From Owenia fusiformis (taxonomy: Eukaryota > Annelida > Polychaeta > Sabellida > Oweniidae), in assembly GCA_903813345.2 (NCBI GenBank), contig CAIIXF020000001.1:8807098-8871097 (forward strand): DNA of 64,000 nucleotides, given 5' to 3'. The position numbers were made by a program, and so were the translations under genes. This document shows, in pieces, positions 9,886-23,699 of this stretch. The notes beneath the pieces were generated by a model. That model was not told the origin of the DNA, made no database searches, and was given only the letters and a program-made list of their open reading frames with translations. Each line of letters begins with the position of its first letter. Positions within the stretch are counted from its first letter, which is position 1.

Positions 9886-11505
9886 TTTTTCTAATATATG
9901 GTCGCAATGAAATTATGTTGATAGACAGTTAGACTTTTATGTTCAATTTACAGCTTTTTTCTAGAGACAGAGGTAGATTAAGAGATTAACAGGATTTTAC
10001 AATGGCACTTCAGCCACTAATAAAACCTAGAATTCCGCTGATGTTGTATCTTAACATGCAAAAGAGCCAATCAGTCGACACATCGACTCTCTTTTTTATT
10101 CATCACATACTGACAACATGTCATGTTAAAATACTGTCACTTTGAACTCTGGTTTCATCACTTATTTATGTCAAGTATTATTTTCTTTCAATTGTGTCAT
10201 TGGCATCACATAGAATATCAACCTTTTAATTTAATATCTGAAGACATTTTATTTAATTTTCATCAATCAATCAAAAAGTCTCTGTTTTGAGCTCTCTTAC
10301 TCAGCATATATTTATATGAAATGAAGATGTAGATAATTGAATAACAGATTGCAATTTGGTATAATTTTTCTAATTTTAATAGTCAATCATATCATAAATC
10401 TCACCAAACAGGTCAAAGCTATATTACCTTACCTTCTACAACATGTCAAGCATTGTTTATCCTAGGGCAGTATCAGTTGATCCAAAGAGAAATACCCCAC
10501 TTTCCTCTGGTATATAAAATCTTGCATCTTCCATCAGTTACTCTAAGTGATCTATCAAATTCAGGAAACCCAGGTAAAGCAATTACATTGTCAGGAATAA
10601 TTGTCCTTCTGGTGGATATTGAACACAAAACAGTTGCTTCTCCCGCCAGGAAAAGACTGTTACTTTGGACAAGCTAAACAGGACACAGCTGTCGCAACAA
10701 ATTCCAATGCACAGACCAATGAAGCACCTATAGCTCCTTCTTGTGACTTGAGGAAAATGCCTATATTAACTGCAAAAATTTGACAAGTATACAGGCTTTC
10801 TGTTTATACATATTTTGTTTAAAAACAAAAAACAATCAAATTATACAATGTACTACCACTGTCACTTTTTCCATATATACATGGGTCTTTCTATCATGGT
10901 AAACTAATCTGGTAACCATATATGAAGACAACACAATCAATACCAGGAGCCTGGGGCCTGTTCACCTACGTCAATTGATGATGTTTTGAAATGAACACAT
11001 GACACCTTTACCATTGCTCCTGCTATCCTTGATAACCCATTGTCCCAGCAGTGGGCAAGGATAGAGGCTCCACAAACAACTGCGATAAGTAGGTTTAGAT
11101 CCAATTTTAAATTGAATTAGTGTGAAGGTTTAGGATAGCAAACCTGAAGTACCACTTTTACAGGAAGAATGTGATGGCTAATTAACTTTTACAAAACCAA
11201 AAACAGATGCTTTGTAGTAATCTGCCACAAAATCTATAAAAACATTTGTGGAGTGACCATTGCTCTCTAACAAGACTGATGAGCTCTTCATTAACGGAAA
11301 TTGTTTTCTCTTTTTCTGGTTTTACAACTAACTAACATACAACCATGAAAACAAACAGAACATAAAAATAAAGATTATTAGTCCATCCATATAAAAGAAA
11401 ATGATTGATTGATAATTGTAATGAAAACTATATCTTGGATTAAATTGAAATGACATGTAAATGCCCATATATAATTAGACTAAGGTATAATAATGGCTTT
11501 GTATA
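9886..11505. other. non-coding, one weak minus-strand exon candidate
   Basis: No full gene seen. The only gene-like item is the open, splice-flanked segment on the minus strand at 10664-10769, listed separately. Confidence 0.4.
10664..10769 (-). CDS. candidate internal exon of an unknown membrane protein
   Basis: On the minus strand a pyrimidine-rich stretch ending TTTTTGCAG precedes 10769, and a GTAACAG donor follows 10664. One frame is open across the 106 bp and encodes FLKSQEGAIGASLVCAL, then EFVATAVSCLACP, a likely membrane segment. The wording recalls the last membrane segment of four-span MS4A-like proteins, but I found no partner exons. It may be chance. Confidence 0.25.
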
Positions 11506-11978
11506 AAAACCTCCTACCTCATACCCACCTAGCCACCTATGTGGAACATGATACAGTCATTGAATGGTTCAATTTTAAAGATTATTAAATCTCAAAATAG
11601 CTCCAATTTAATTATTATCATTTCTTCAATTCCGGTCTTATTTTATGACTAGACAGATCCATAAATAAAGGCATATGAATGCATTTTAATGTGTTATGAT
11701 CCGAGGGCGCCCCATGGGAATGAATAACTAACGCCCGCGAGCATAGGTCCAACAAGCCAGGTAAAGAAATTGAAAGAAAGTGTGCTAAATTCGATGCTCC
11801 GAGTGGAAATCGAACCCAGCTGGGATGTAGTAGCAACTTGCTATCAAGGGTCGTTACAAATGCATCTATAATTCATCATAAACTAAGATTTAATAAACTA
11901 AGATCTTTAAAATTGAACCCTTCAAAGACTGTATCATGTCCCACGTACGTGGGTAGGACGGTAGGTGGGTACGAGGTA
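11506..11978. mobile_element. inverted-repeat element (MITE-like) around a tRNA-like segment
   Basis: The left end (AACCTCCTACCTC, then ACCCACCTA) recurs inverted at the right end (GGTAGGTGGGT, GAGGTAGGAGG). The arms extend about 90 bp inward, through GGTTCAATTTTAAAGAT and its complement near 11905. The 280-bp centre is unrelated to the arms and holds a Pol III B-box-like motif. Confidence 0.7.
11805..11816 (-). promoter_or_regulatory. Pol III B-box-like motif (tRNA-derived SINE remnant?)
   Basis: The minus strand reads GGTTCGATTTCC, close to the tRNA B box. An A-box-like but imperfect TAGCAAGTTGC lies about 20 bp upstream. No complete tRNA cloverleaf was seen. Confidence 0.4.
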
Positions 11979-13260
11979 GGAGGATTTTGAAAAATGGACA
12001 CATTTTCACCAAGTTAGTCAAAACAGTGTAAAAAGAGGATTTTCATACCTACAGAGGGTCTATTACTTGTAGTTTTCTTCGCCCTCCTAAGAGAGTATAT
12101 GTTAACATGAAGTTGGGAGACGTATGCCTTATACAGATGCTATTCCAATTTGAGTTTCATTCAGAAGGTCAAAGAGGAAATTCTCAAACTTGAAGCTATT
12201 AATTTTCCAAATCAGATGCCATAATTAGTGATCTCCTAGCATTAAAGTAAGTAAGCCCTATAACTTCTTGAGATTTTGCAGACATGCACTTAACAAATGA
12301 GAAATAAAAACAGTAAAAATTGCCTGATTTTGACCAATTTTTGTCAGAATTGTGAAAATGAGAATTTTTTTTTCAAAAAAATCAATGTTGAAGGCTGAAT
12401 TATAAAATCAAGAGCTTTTTCTTCTGAGTTGAGTAGTAAACCTTGACCAACATTAAAATATTTATATCTAAGAATGTTCAAAGATATTGTTTAATAAACA
12501 CAGCACTAACACAGGCCATTTATATAGGAGATTATATCATGTTTCAAATTATACTACCTTATACTAAGAAGTCTGAATATCTTAAAGCTTCAACTGTGAA
12601 AATGTGACTTTTCCAAAACTTCATTCATAGCTGCTTTGATAGTCTTGCATTGAGCTCCTGTGACAACCTATACACACATCTCATCTCCCTGGGGAGGTAG
12701 AAGTATGGGAGAGTGCAAGACTTCTAATTTGATAGCAAAGCTGGTAACATGAAAAAAGAGGGACACGTCTCTAAGTAGAACAGAACCCAGTTACCTATTA
12801 ACAAATATAAAATGAACCTCTGTACATAAGTAGAACAACTTCAAAATGTAAAAATATTTTGAGGTACAAAATATGTCTGTTCCACTTACACAGTTTTTAC
12901 TGGACATGACAATAGTAATTCCAGCTGTATATTTATTTTTGGAAAGGTGTATTTCAATGTTTCTTAAGATAGCTATAGTACATCCATTTATCTTCATTTC
13001 CAATGCTTACAACAGTAAAGGCCTACTTATTGGGCCTTATATTAAGGTACAATGTCAAGGAATCTTAAGAGAACCAAAAAATGAAGTTGTCTGACATTTG
13101 AGAAATGGATAACTCTCCCAAACTGTCTGTATTTGCCTTTGGTGTAATCCAGCCCATAATAAATCATTCTACTTTAAAAAGACTGTTTGAGATATATTCT
13201 AAGAGTATTAAGACTAACTGGATGGGTTTATTGAACAGACAACACTAATGAACACATATC
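11979..13260. other. no feature recognised
   Basis: AT-rich non-coding sequence with only short open frames. Confidence 0.4.
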
Positions 13261-13261
13261 A

Positions 13262-13332
13262 CACCATACCATTTTATACCATTACCACACTATACCATAC
13301 TCAACCATAGTATACCATACTATAACATACAG
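13262..13332. repeat. degenerate ATACCATACT-type simple repeat
   Basis: Repeated ACCATA/TACCATAC words over about 70 bp. Confidence 0.7.
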
Positions 13333-15492
13333 CATTATATGAAAAAATACATTTTATACTTCTTCCAAAACTTCTGCACCCACTTGAAATTTAAAAAAAA
13401 TAGGCTTGCACCCACTTCAAAATGAAAAAAGCATGAAATATAGGCATATTTTGACCAAAGGTATAAATTGTGAAATTAAGAATTTTGCACCCACTTGAGA
13501 CAAAATTCTGGGGAAAACACTCACACCACACTATATTTACATCAGTAAGGATTGAACATAGATGGTTCAAATAACCACCAAAATTCCAACATCACACTAA
13601 CTTGAAAAACATTTCAAATTGGACTGATTTTAATATGTTTGATTTGAAACAAACAAAATGGCCATGGTCCAAGCAGTCAACATGTGTGTTATGGCCTTTC
13701 TCTACAGAGAAGCAAAAAGAAGCTCTCAACCTCTCAGGCAGTCACTTGACCTCTATTAACACCAGGCATGTTGAATTCTCCATCAGGCATGAACTTTGAA
13801 TCTCTGAAACCATCCAAACAATTGTGAATCCTTCCTTCACTGATCCCAATCATATTGCCACATTATCCTCTGACCATTTTCTGATGATTTTAGAGTTTTG
13901 AAGCTGAAAAGAACTGAATGATCTCAAATGTAGCTTTTGCAAGTTTTTATGGCTATGACTTTTGCATACAGATTGATTGCGCCGCTGACACACCAGGCAT
14001 GGAGAACAAGCACCCATACAAAGCACCACAGGCAAAAAGTGCTGCTGCAAGCTATGGGGATTCGGAAAATTTTTGAAATCTATACCCTCTCTGATACATT
14101 CTGAACTTATCTGAGAGCCATATTTGCATCATTAAATGCAAATCTCTAATAAAATTTGTTTTTTCTGGAAAAATGGAGGAGGTCGTTGCCTCCAACACCC
14201 TCTCCTGTTGGATGGGCCTGGATAGTAAACCTTCTACATGCATTTGAAAACTGAATTAATGCCTCAATTAAAAGAATATAGTACTGGTCATGATGTCTTA
14301 CCTTCTACAGTTTCAACTGTATCTATTTCAATACTGGATGCCTATCACCTCTACAGAAACTGAAAATACAAAAAAACATTTACATTAAATTAGGATGTCT
14401 ATAAAATACTGAATCCGAATTTTGAAACTGATACAATTCTAAACAGACATGTGACACTTCTGGAGCAACTGCATCAACAGATTTCTGTCCCAGTTAGGTA
14501 CATCACATGTCTTGGGGATTTGTTGTTTGTAACATGCTGTCTTGGGCTGTGTTTATACAGAAACTATCATTTATCATAGCTAACAACATGTCAAATTATA
14601 TTCTCATAATTCAACAGAAAACATACATGATACAGTGGGAAGTTTGTAACCTTTAAACAATACTTATCACTTGCGGATCTAGCGGGACCAGTTGCTCCCC
14701 CCCTTAAGGTAGGCAGGTTCAAAATGATTTTTGACTCCTGTCAACTGAACATGAAAAACAGATAGTTTTATTACAGTACATGTATATACAATATACTAAA
14801 TTTGGATCAGAAAGCACTAATTAGAATCAGTACTTTTTAAATAGCATTCAGTCCATATCCTCCTCTGACTAAAATGGTTAAGCATATTTGTTCTTATATT
14901 TGCTCAAGTTGCCCCATATTAAGCCATTTGTTAAAATGAAAGCATTTGCTAGAATTTGAAATTTCCTCATAAATATTGGTTAGTATTCCAGGCACAAGTG
15001 TCATGTATGCATACTCCCAAATTGGAATAATTGTGAGGACCTTACATTGTAAACTGGAGAATATTGAAAGCAGCAGCAATTTCACGATCAAATAATTCAA
15101 ACAACCATTTGATTGAATTAGCCTTTTTCTTACAAACTAATTTCTGCAAATATTTGTTACTGCTAAGTATAAATACATTAGTTACTGCACTTGGCATAAT
15201 GGATACCACACCAAACAATACAACTCAAGTCTAGCATAAAGAATCATTAATTACGGATGAATTTTTTGCAGAGAATAAATATCACTTTGGAATTCAATTG
15301 AATTGGCATCAGTTCTATTTTGCAATATCTGAGTTTGATATGTTTCTCCAGACATTATTATTATTAATTTATTAACCTGTATTTATAAAGAGTAGTACAA
15401 AACATGAGCTCTGATTTGCAAGATATATCTCTATATTATAGCCATGTCATTAAAACCAGTTATTTTAAGACCTGTACAAACCAATGCATATT
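13333..15492. other. no gene recognised
   Basis: Contains a repeated GCACCCACTTGAAA-type phrase (13377-13500) and a minus-strand segment with good splice-like borders at 14302-14359 that has stops in every frame. Nothing coding can be supported. Confidence 0.4.
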
Positions 15493-15877
15493 ATATTACC
15501 CTGCGTGCAGAGTCTAGTTAAACTACACTCTGCCTAGTAGAGACCATATCACAGTTTAGTAGCCCTGCCCCCACGACGGGTACAGGTGACAGTTTGGGTA
15601 ATAAATCACTTTTGACCTAAGCGCTGACCTTTCTTCCACCAATTAGCGAGCTTGAAGAAACATACGCCAAACGCGTTCTAATTAAATATGCGCATGTCAT
15701 TGGTCAATTCCGGGCTCAATGATGACGTCAGAAGGAATGACCATATATAGAACGTCGGTCAAATTTGGCCGACGAACACTGATTGGCGCGGTGAGTTCAC
15801 AGGTTAATTTTAGTTTGAAAGAGTGAAGACGAAGCTCTCTTTTAAGAAGTGAAGTCAAACGAATGCAAAGGGTAATA
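15493..15877. mobile_element. dispersed non-autonomous element, copy 1
   Basis: Begins TATTACCCTGCGTG and ends AAAGGGTAATA, giving short inverted ends. A diverged inverted copy is at 37360-37665, sharing for example GTGAAGACGAAGCTCTCTTT. A third, truncated relative of the ends lies at 40461-40531. No coding capacity. Confidence 0.7.
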
Positions 15878-16166
15878 TTATATAAGATATTCAAAGAAAA
15901 TCATCACCTGTATTTTAAATAGCTAATTACAGGTTCAACTTTTAAGAGAGGAACACGGAGCAGTCTGTGAGGTAAAGAACTCTAGGAATGACCTATACAA
16001 ACAAGCAATACCTCTCTTACATCTACAGAATGTCAGTGAAGCAAGACCTAGGCGTGCTGAGAAGACTGAAACATGATGTATAATGGCTTGTAGCACATCT
16101 GGGAAGGCCAGGCCAGCCAGCTGTGATCCCATCTGGAGTAAGCAACCTTGCTAATGTCACTCTCAT

Positions 16167-16520
16167 AGACCATTATAATGACAAACATGATATCTTCATT
16201 GCAAAGCATCAACATACTGATCAGGAGCACATAGACCATGATAATGACAAACATGATAGCTTCATTGCAAAGCATCAACATACTGATCAGGACCACATAG
16301 ACCATGATAATGACAAACATGATCTTCATTGCAAACCATCAATATACTGGTTAGGACCACTAAGACCATGATAAAAGCACATGTGATATCTTCATTGCAA
16401 ACCATCAACATACTGATCAGGACCACATAGACCATGATAATGACATACATGATGTCTTCATTGCAAAGCATCATGATACTTGTCGTCAGGACTGAACTGT
16501 AGACGATGATAATGACATAA
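16167..16520. repeat. 66-bp minisatellite, about 5 copies
   Basis: Units start with AGACCATGATAATGAC at 16167, 16233, 16299, 16363 and 16429 and contain CTTCATTGCAAAGCATCAA. Because 66 is a multiple of three, open frames appear on both strands; they are not genes. Confidence 0.9.
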
Positions 16521-19292
16521 TATAACTATAGAAATACTTGTTCCAAAGGCTATGAAAATATAAATCAACAGTAAGATGTTCAACTCACACAGGTTTATAT
16601 AGTTCATCAACAGGCAATCTCCCCAAGTGTTCAGTCTTCCACCTGTCTGATTACTTTGTTTTCCTTGCAACTGTCCTTGATGACAGGGAAGCAACAAGTC
16701 TTTGAATTCCAATATATGCTTCTATTCTTATACATCCAGTGACTATAACTCTTGTAGATAACACCAGAAAGTTGCACAAAGTGGTAAGCAACTAGTTAGC
16801 TGGCTAAATGATCATAATGAAATACATTCTTCAGTTCAAGATACTCTAAAGGCTAAAGCATATCTTTCTATCACTGGAGCAAATGTTTTCCATCACCCCT
16901 CATCATTTGTTAGTCTATATTACACAACAGCCTTCAGATGTTTGTATTTCTGCTTGGTTTGTATCTTACTAGATGTGTGGCAGCATATAACCATCATATG
17001 TTTGGAAAAGCTAGCATCTCAGTATCAATGCATCATTTTGCATCCTTTTTATGTCATTTTTGCCTTTGTTTGACTGGATCTGTTATCAATATTACATGTG
17101 CTATATTGTAGCATATGACCATTCCCACGGCATAAGAAAACAAGAAGCACAGATTTAGATTTAGAACTCTCATTTTGAGCTTGCAAGGAGGCTTCCAGGC
17201 TGACCTTGGTGTGGTTCAACTTCTTAAAAGAAAATGTGGCTTCACAAAACAAATAAACAAAGGACTCCTCAAATGATTGAAAGGGTGATCTACACATGGT
17301 TTGGCGACTTCAAAGTCATCATATAGCTAATTCATAATAGGTGTTGATGGTAAATCAGGGATAAGGGAAAGAAATCGACCTCCATAAGTAAATATATCAA
17401 TCAATGTCAAATACACATAACACACAGACATGCAAGTTCTCTATGTTTAACATCAGCTACAACAAGTCAGCAGATGACTCCATGGACGAAGGTCATTTTG
17501 GCCTTCTGCATGTCATTTTGGCTTTTAGAGAAGGGCACACCACTGTGGGATCCTGCAGTATCCCTTAGAGTACAAGCTTCAGATAAAGAGCAACACTGAT
17601 GAATCTAAATGAGGGTGTATTGCTGTTGGCTAAATGGTGAAAGACCTTTGTCAATGCAAATGAATGTTGGGCACTCTTGTTGATGTTGTTTGAAATAAGA
17701 CATTGTGCTATTTTAATAATTTCTTCACATCTAGAATATGATCGTTAATTGGTGATGTGATCTTCCATATTCCATCTATCTAGAACTACAGATGCTTGAT
17801 TTTGGATATTGAGATGTCTGCAATGCTAGAGGCAGTACAATCAAAAATTACTTATTGAAATCAAATATTCTTGTGAAAACAGAAGCATGTTCCAGTATGT
17901 TTTGATGACCCTATTGAATTAACAGAACATTTCAATCAATATAACTCCTCTTAATCTATATCAAAAAAATCTTTTTCTTGAGTCTTATATCTTGGAATAA
18001 TATTTGCTTTGGAATGCTTGCACAATTTTTTAATGTGTTGCTTAGAAAAATTGTTAACATTGACTACAATAGATGCTGTTCATTTAGCCTTCAATAAGAC
18101 TGTGAAGATATATTGACCAACTCGATAACAATCTTGTGTGAAACAACATTAAATGTTATTTTTTACTTACCCTCAACCCAATAACTCACATTGAACATTT
18201 TGTAATATACATTTGCATTTGTGTAATTATGACCATTTTCTAGAATTACAAAGGAACTAATCCTTGTTCTTTGTATGTCCCAAATATGATTTCAATTTAT
18301 ATAATGTGCATAATGATATTTCATTTTAATTTGATCTTTCAGTCAAACCATACTTCAAATATTCAATGAACACACATATCTCCATGGCAACATCAATATT
18401 AAAACATGACTTGAAGTTACTATTGTAATAAAATACTAAATTCAAACGTGAGAAATGAAACATCTATACAATGAGATGAGATAAGGTATACCCCTGAGTT
18501 ATTTTCATCTAATAAAGTTTCTAATCATCAGCTTCTTTATGTATTGGGTTACAATAAAAACAGATCAATTATATATGTGATAAACTCGAAAAATAAATCA
18601 TGAGTAAAAAATCAAAGATACCAACTACCACGTTAACCTACTGTATGAAGCTCAACTTAAAATAGTAAAGTTCATTATTTTGTGTATGTGTAGATATCAC
18701 TAATGAACAATTTCAACAGTAACCTCTGAAGTCATTTACAATACTTATTATCTGATAGGAAAATATATAGGAATAGCATAGTATAATAGTATCATTATGG
18801 ATTTTGGAACTTCCTTATGATTTAGAATTTTGGCAAGGTGGAAATAATTTGTGACATCACACTTCATAATCATTTGTGACTTTACTTACTAACACTAAAC
18901 CCCAAACCTTGAAAATAAAGTTTAACAAAAATGCAAGGGGCAATATTTTATAACAGAATAAAACCCAAATACCGAAAAGCCTATATGAACCATACCAGTC
19001 AATACAAAATATGATGTAATTTTAGAATATAGGACAGATTCATATTTTAAACCACTCGGATTTACTTCCAAAACATGTTGTAGTTGTCTGGTAAGATTAT
19101 TCCAACCAACTTGAAAACAAAGTACTGGTTACCACAGATACAGAAAAGCATGTAATGCATACTATGAACCAAACCTGGCAGAAAAAAGAAAACAGATTTT
19201 TAGCCTCATTATAGGAATGTTGATTTGAAGATGAATAATATATTTGTTAATGCATGTCCTAATTTATATCTATTATGTATAATACATACTGG
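16521..19292. other. no feature recognised
   Basis: AT-rich, short open frames only, no motif or repeat with a partner in the window. Confidence 0.4.
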
Positions 19293-19424
19293 CACCTGGG
19301 GCGGATCTAGGAACCAACAAGGCGGGGGCCAAATGTAATGACCAAAAAAGACCCACGTTTTGGGGTTTAAGGCCTTTTTGGCCCAAATTTGTTTTGCCCC
19401 CCCACCCAGATCCACCAGTGGGCA
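19293..19424. mobile_element. small MITE with GGCGGATCTAGG-type ends
   Basis: CCTGGGGCGGATCTAGG at the left and CCCAGATCCACCAGTGG at the right form imperfect inverted ends around a 95-bp centre with homopolymer runs. A short relative (GCGGATCTAGCGGG) is at 14674. Confidence 0.55.
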
Positions 19425-22400
19425 CGTTAGTGCATCTTCATTCTTCAACTATAAAGGTTGGAATAACCGAAGTCTCATAAATCAATATGGTGTCAGTATT
19501 ATAATGCAACTATTTGTATTTCAATATATCCAGATTTTAACAGATCAATTTAAACTGATACTTTCAAGTTTCCTTTCCAATAATTGTAACAATAATAGTA
19601 AATGTGTGCATAACTTTTGGAACCAAATTGTGGGTGTATGCTGCATTTAGTTCATTACTCATGGTATGTTGAATATTTGAAATGTATCCATCTTGATATG
19701 TTCATGATTTGTAACACAGAATTAGGAAATTTTCCAGAACTGGTTCTTGTTGTTACATAGCCACATACTGTCGCAATTAATTGTAGACATTATCATTCCA
19801 TTGAAGCCTATCAGTCTGGCACATCATCTCTTGATTTTCTAATCAACATCTCTAGTTCCCAATATGGCCCTTCAACAAAACTACTCAATGTTTCCACCAA
19901 AGGATTCTAATTCAAGAATCAGACACAACCCACACCATCTTGGACAACTCTATACCACAAAGGGTATATATTGCACTATAACAATATTTCAAGAGCAAAC
20001 AACACCATGTGACAGACATTGTGATAGCACTCAGTAAAACAAATTATTTATAAAGGGCCATGTGTGGAAAGAGCTCATCAAGGGCCCCTGTGGTAAATGA
20101 GCGGATGGCTTTAATTTGGACAACTAACACCAGGTGTGGAGGCCATCTTTGTGCCAGATTTTAAGAAATTGAATCCAAATACTAGAAATTCAACCAAGGT
20201 CAACACTAGTATAAAGGGAGACAATCAGTTTCATTTAATACATCTTTTCTGAATAGATACATTTATAATGCAGTACTATAATTCTATGTAATTGTCCAAT
20301 AGATTAAAAAACATGAATAATAGCTCCCAATATAAACATCTCAATGAGTACCAAAATTGTAGCTTCTAATGCATCTTGAAACATTTTAATTCTACTCTAG
20401 TTCTTCATTAGATAATTTTAGAACAGAACAGCCCAAGATGAAGATTACTTCAACATTATTTGAACACATATGGTATTGAATGCTGAACTGTGGAACTTAT
20501 GACTCTTCCTAAATATCAAATATTCAGTCTATATATTAACATTTTAAGACACAGAAGTCAAGAAATCAATGATGATGAAGTTAATCAAAATGTTGATTTC
20601 TGCCTGTGTATAAGTGACTTATCTGACATGTTACATGAAAACATGATATTAGATGTGACTTTTAGCCATATCAAATAATTCGGCTAGATGTGCTAATCAA
20701 GCTCACATTTAGGATTTATTAGCAGAGTTCTGACATTCTTGATTTTACATGATTCAATTTATCACTCAGTTAGCCCTGATCTTTGGCACCAGGATAAATA
20801 TAATCAGACATTTCAACAGGTTCTGGAAAAACTCTGACTAATAAGGGAATCAACTTGGTTCTTTCCTCTCTAGTCATAATGTTTTAAAGAAGCTCTGGGC
20901 AACAAAATGCCACCTCTGTAAAATGCCACCAAGGTAACTGCCATTAGTAATTGTGCTCCATAGTCATTCATTTATCAACATACAGTACATGATTTATTTT
21001 TGCAAGAATGCCAAAATTCAAAGTGTCCTGGTGCTCTTTCAAATTTTAAATATAATTTTCTGTAACTGTTCAAGACAAAGAAATTCAATTCAATACCACA
21101 ATCCCTCCATCCCATCTCATCAAGCCATATGAACAGTTCTGTGACAAAGCACTTGATGTTTTAACATTGTTTCATGTATTCTACCACATATGCATAACAG
21201 AAGAGAATTTTCTTGGGAAATATAGGCCTCTTGCATGCACTGGCAGAATGATTTAACATGTTTTGTATTAGAGAACATCCACAGACAGGTTCCAGAAACT
21301 GCAATATTGTAGAATATTCATCAGTCACAATGAATGTGTCACCTATTGCAATATAGTGGTATGTTCTGGTATTCTCAAAGGGGGTCATGTTACCATATCA
21401 TCATTTACTGCAAAGAAAGCTGAATAATTAACCCTATTACAAATACAACCATGCAAATCATGACATTGTAGAAAAAGCCATAATTGCTTAAGATGGTGGT
21501 AATGTACCCTAATAGTAAACAATATGTTATTGTCTGTTCTGACTCTAAGGGGCCAAAATAGATGACATAATCTTCAGAAATAGCACACTAACCCTGGATC
21601 ATGAGAGCACAATTCTTGAACTTGATAACTTGGTGAAACACTGAAGTTGAAGGCTAAGATGCTGAAGAAATATAGAGATAAATTTGAACAAAGTGGGTGG
21701 TATTTTGCTGCATTGAAGATGAGTGGACTAAGTACTAAGGCCTTATTATACCTTTTATAAAAACTTTGACTATTCTCTTTTCCAGAATGCACATAGTTAT
21801 CTTATCCATAATTTCACCCCTAATTCCAATTATTACTGACATCTATTTCAGATTTACGCTCCCATGAAAGCTTCTCTGAGATTATTAAAGCTGAAGACTC
21901 CAAGATACAGCATCAATGTGCCTCAATATTGAGAGAATCATAGCTCAATGAACACACAACTGGCCATTTAGCAGGTACAACCCCTGTGCCGAAACATCAT
22001 CTTGAAAAAATATTTATATAAATACCAAATCTTCAGTTTACATAGATTCTGTAATATTTGCTGTTAGGCACAACTTCCTGATAGAAGGACAAATGTGTTT
22101 TTCTTCAACATAAAACTGACCAATAATCCTGAGGGTAAAACAAATCCAAACAAATCCAGTTTTATCTCCTAGTAATCTGATCATACTGTCTCTATGGTTC
22201 TTTCCCATAGCTCTGATCTTTTCAGATATATGGAATGCACTTGTGATCCCAAATGCAGCACCAAAGTTATCAAAAACACTGTAGGAGATGAAGTTGATAT
22301 TTTCAAAAATGAAATAACTTATCTGACATGCTGGGAGGAAAAATGAGAGCTATGGTAATAAATAACATGTTGATATAGGGCTCTATTTCCATTATCAAAA

Positions 22401-22756
22401 TTAATATGATCCTAAAAAATAAACTAATGATCTGCTTAAAAATGCCAAAGAGTCTAAGTGAAGGCATCATGGCAGATATACCACAGTATTAGCATCGTTC
22501 CGGCCCAAGGTCCAATATTTCACTATCTTGCTCGAAGAAATGACGTTATTAGTATTATTACCAACGTTTACAGGGCTGAAATAGCAATGAACTGCCACTG
22601 AACAAAAAATTATACGTACTAAATGACATATAATTTCTCGGGGAACATTGGTGGGCTGAAATAACATTATTGGCCCACCACTATGACCTCACATATTGCT
22701 CAGGTCAATATAGTAAAATAAACTAGCACTAATACCCCTAGAACAGGCCCGGCAAG
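19425..22756. other. no feature recognised
   Basis: AT-rich non-coding sequence; no gene, RNA or paired repeat supported. Confidence 0.4.
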
Positions 22757-23148
22757 GTGATAATAATCTTAATTTACGTCATTAAATAATCACAATTCAG
22801 TCAAAGTGATGTCATATTTGAAATCTACATGTAAAAGTACATCTGGTAATATGGTTTTGAAAACTGTTTCTCAACTTTGAAAATCTAATTTTTTTAAAAA
22901 TGTGCATTTTTGTTCGGGGAGATTCCCCATAGACCCCATGTTACGAAATCAAAAGTGAAATATCTTTTCTTGTATTGGACAAATAACATTCTCTTTTAAT
23001 GGAGATATTCTAATTTGGATGACTATTAGATATATACAAGGGTGATATGAAAATTAATGTAATTAGGGAACTTTCTACTATACCCTCCATGCTATCTGAC
23101 CCGAACAAGCCACCTGGTGGTGAAACGTAACTACCTACTCGCATCTGC
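22757..23148 (-). mobile_element. MITE family with CAGATGCGAGTAG ends, inverted copy
   Basis: Reverse complement of 52893-53279 along its length, sharing CCACCAGG, TTTCAAAACCA and TTAATGACGTAAAT. Its outer terminus is CTACTCGCATCTG at 23135-23147; the other terminus is degenerate. Confidence 0.75.
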
Positions 23149-23315
23149 ATTATTGGAAGGTTGCAATTTTGGATATGTAAAAATAAACAGTACGGACCTG
23201 GCTAATATATTTGATTAAAACAATTTGAGTGTGATAAATAAAAATTCTCTGTTAATTTATTTATTTTTTAAAATTCATTTTATTGTTATGATTGTTTGAG
23301 GTTGTACACTGTAGC

Positions 23316-23363
23316 TTGGTACTGTGTCTAGATGTGAGTTTGGTACTGTGTCTAGATGTGAGT
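23316..23363. repeat. 24-bp tandem duplication
   Basis: TTGGTACTGTGTCTAGATG plus TGAGT occurs twice in a row. Confidence 0.9.
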
Positions 23364-23576
23364 TTGTGGTTAGGTTCAGGATGTTGGTATGCTGGCATAA
23401 TGGTAGAGCTCTGATCATTTGTCGGAATCGTCGATTGGCGATCAAAATGTCACTTTGACATCGACATCGACATAAGCGTCCAGCCGTCCAAAGTCGACAT
23501 AGAACGACATAGAAATAATACAATGATAAACAAAGAACATACCTTAATTTCCCAACATACTTTTATCACTCTTGTT

Positions 23577-23668
23577 GAGATAATGGTTGCATTATCTAAT
23601 AGAATTTACAGCGAATTTAAATGAGATAATGGTTGCATTATCTAATAGAATTTACAGCGAATTTAAAT
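23577..23668. repeat. perfect 46-bp tandem duplication
   Basis: Two exact copies (23577-23622, 23623-23668) starting GAGATAATGGTTGC and ending GCGAATTTAAAT. Confidence 0.95.
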
Positions 23669-23699
23669 GTTGTGTTTTTCCCCCATTTTATTTTTATAT

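Noticed and set aside
14302-14359. Minus-strand exon with strong acceptor and donor
   Set aside because: Stops in all three frames; at best a non-coding exon.
16048-16474. Hydrophobic repeat proteins on either strand at the minisatellite
   Set aside because: The 66-bp unit is a multiple of three, so open frames arise without selection.
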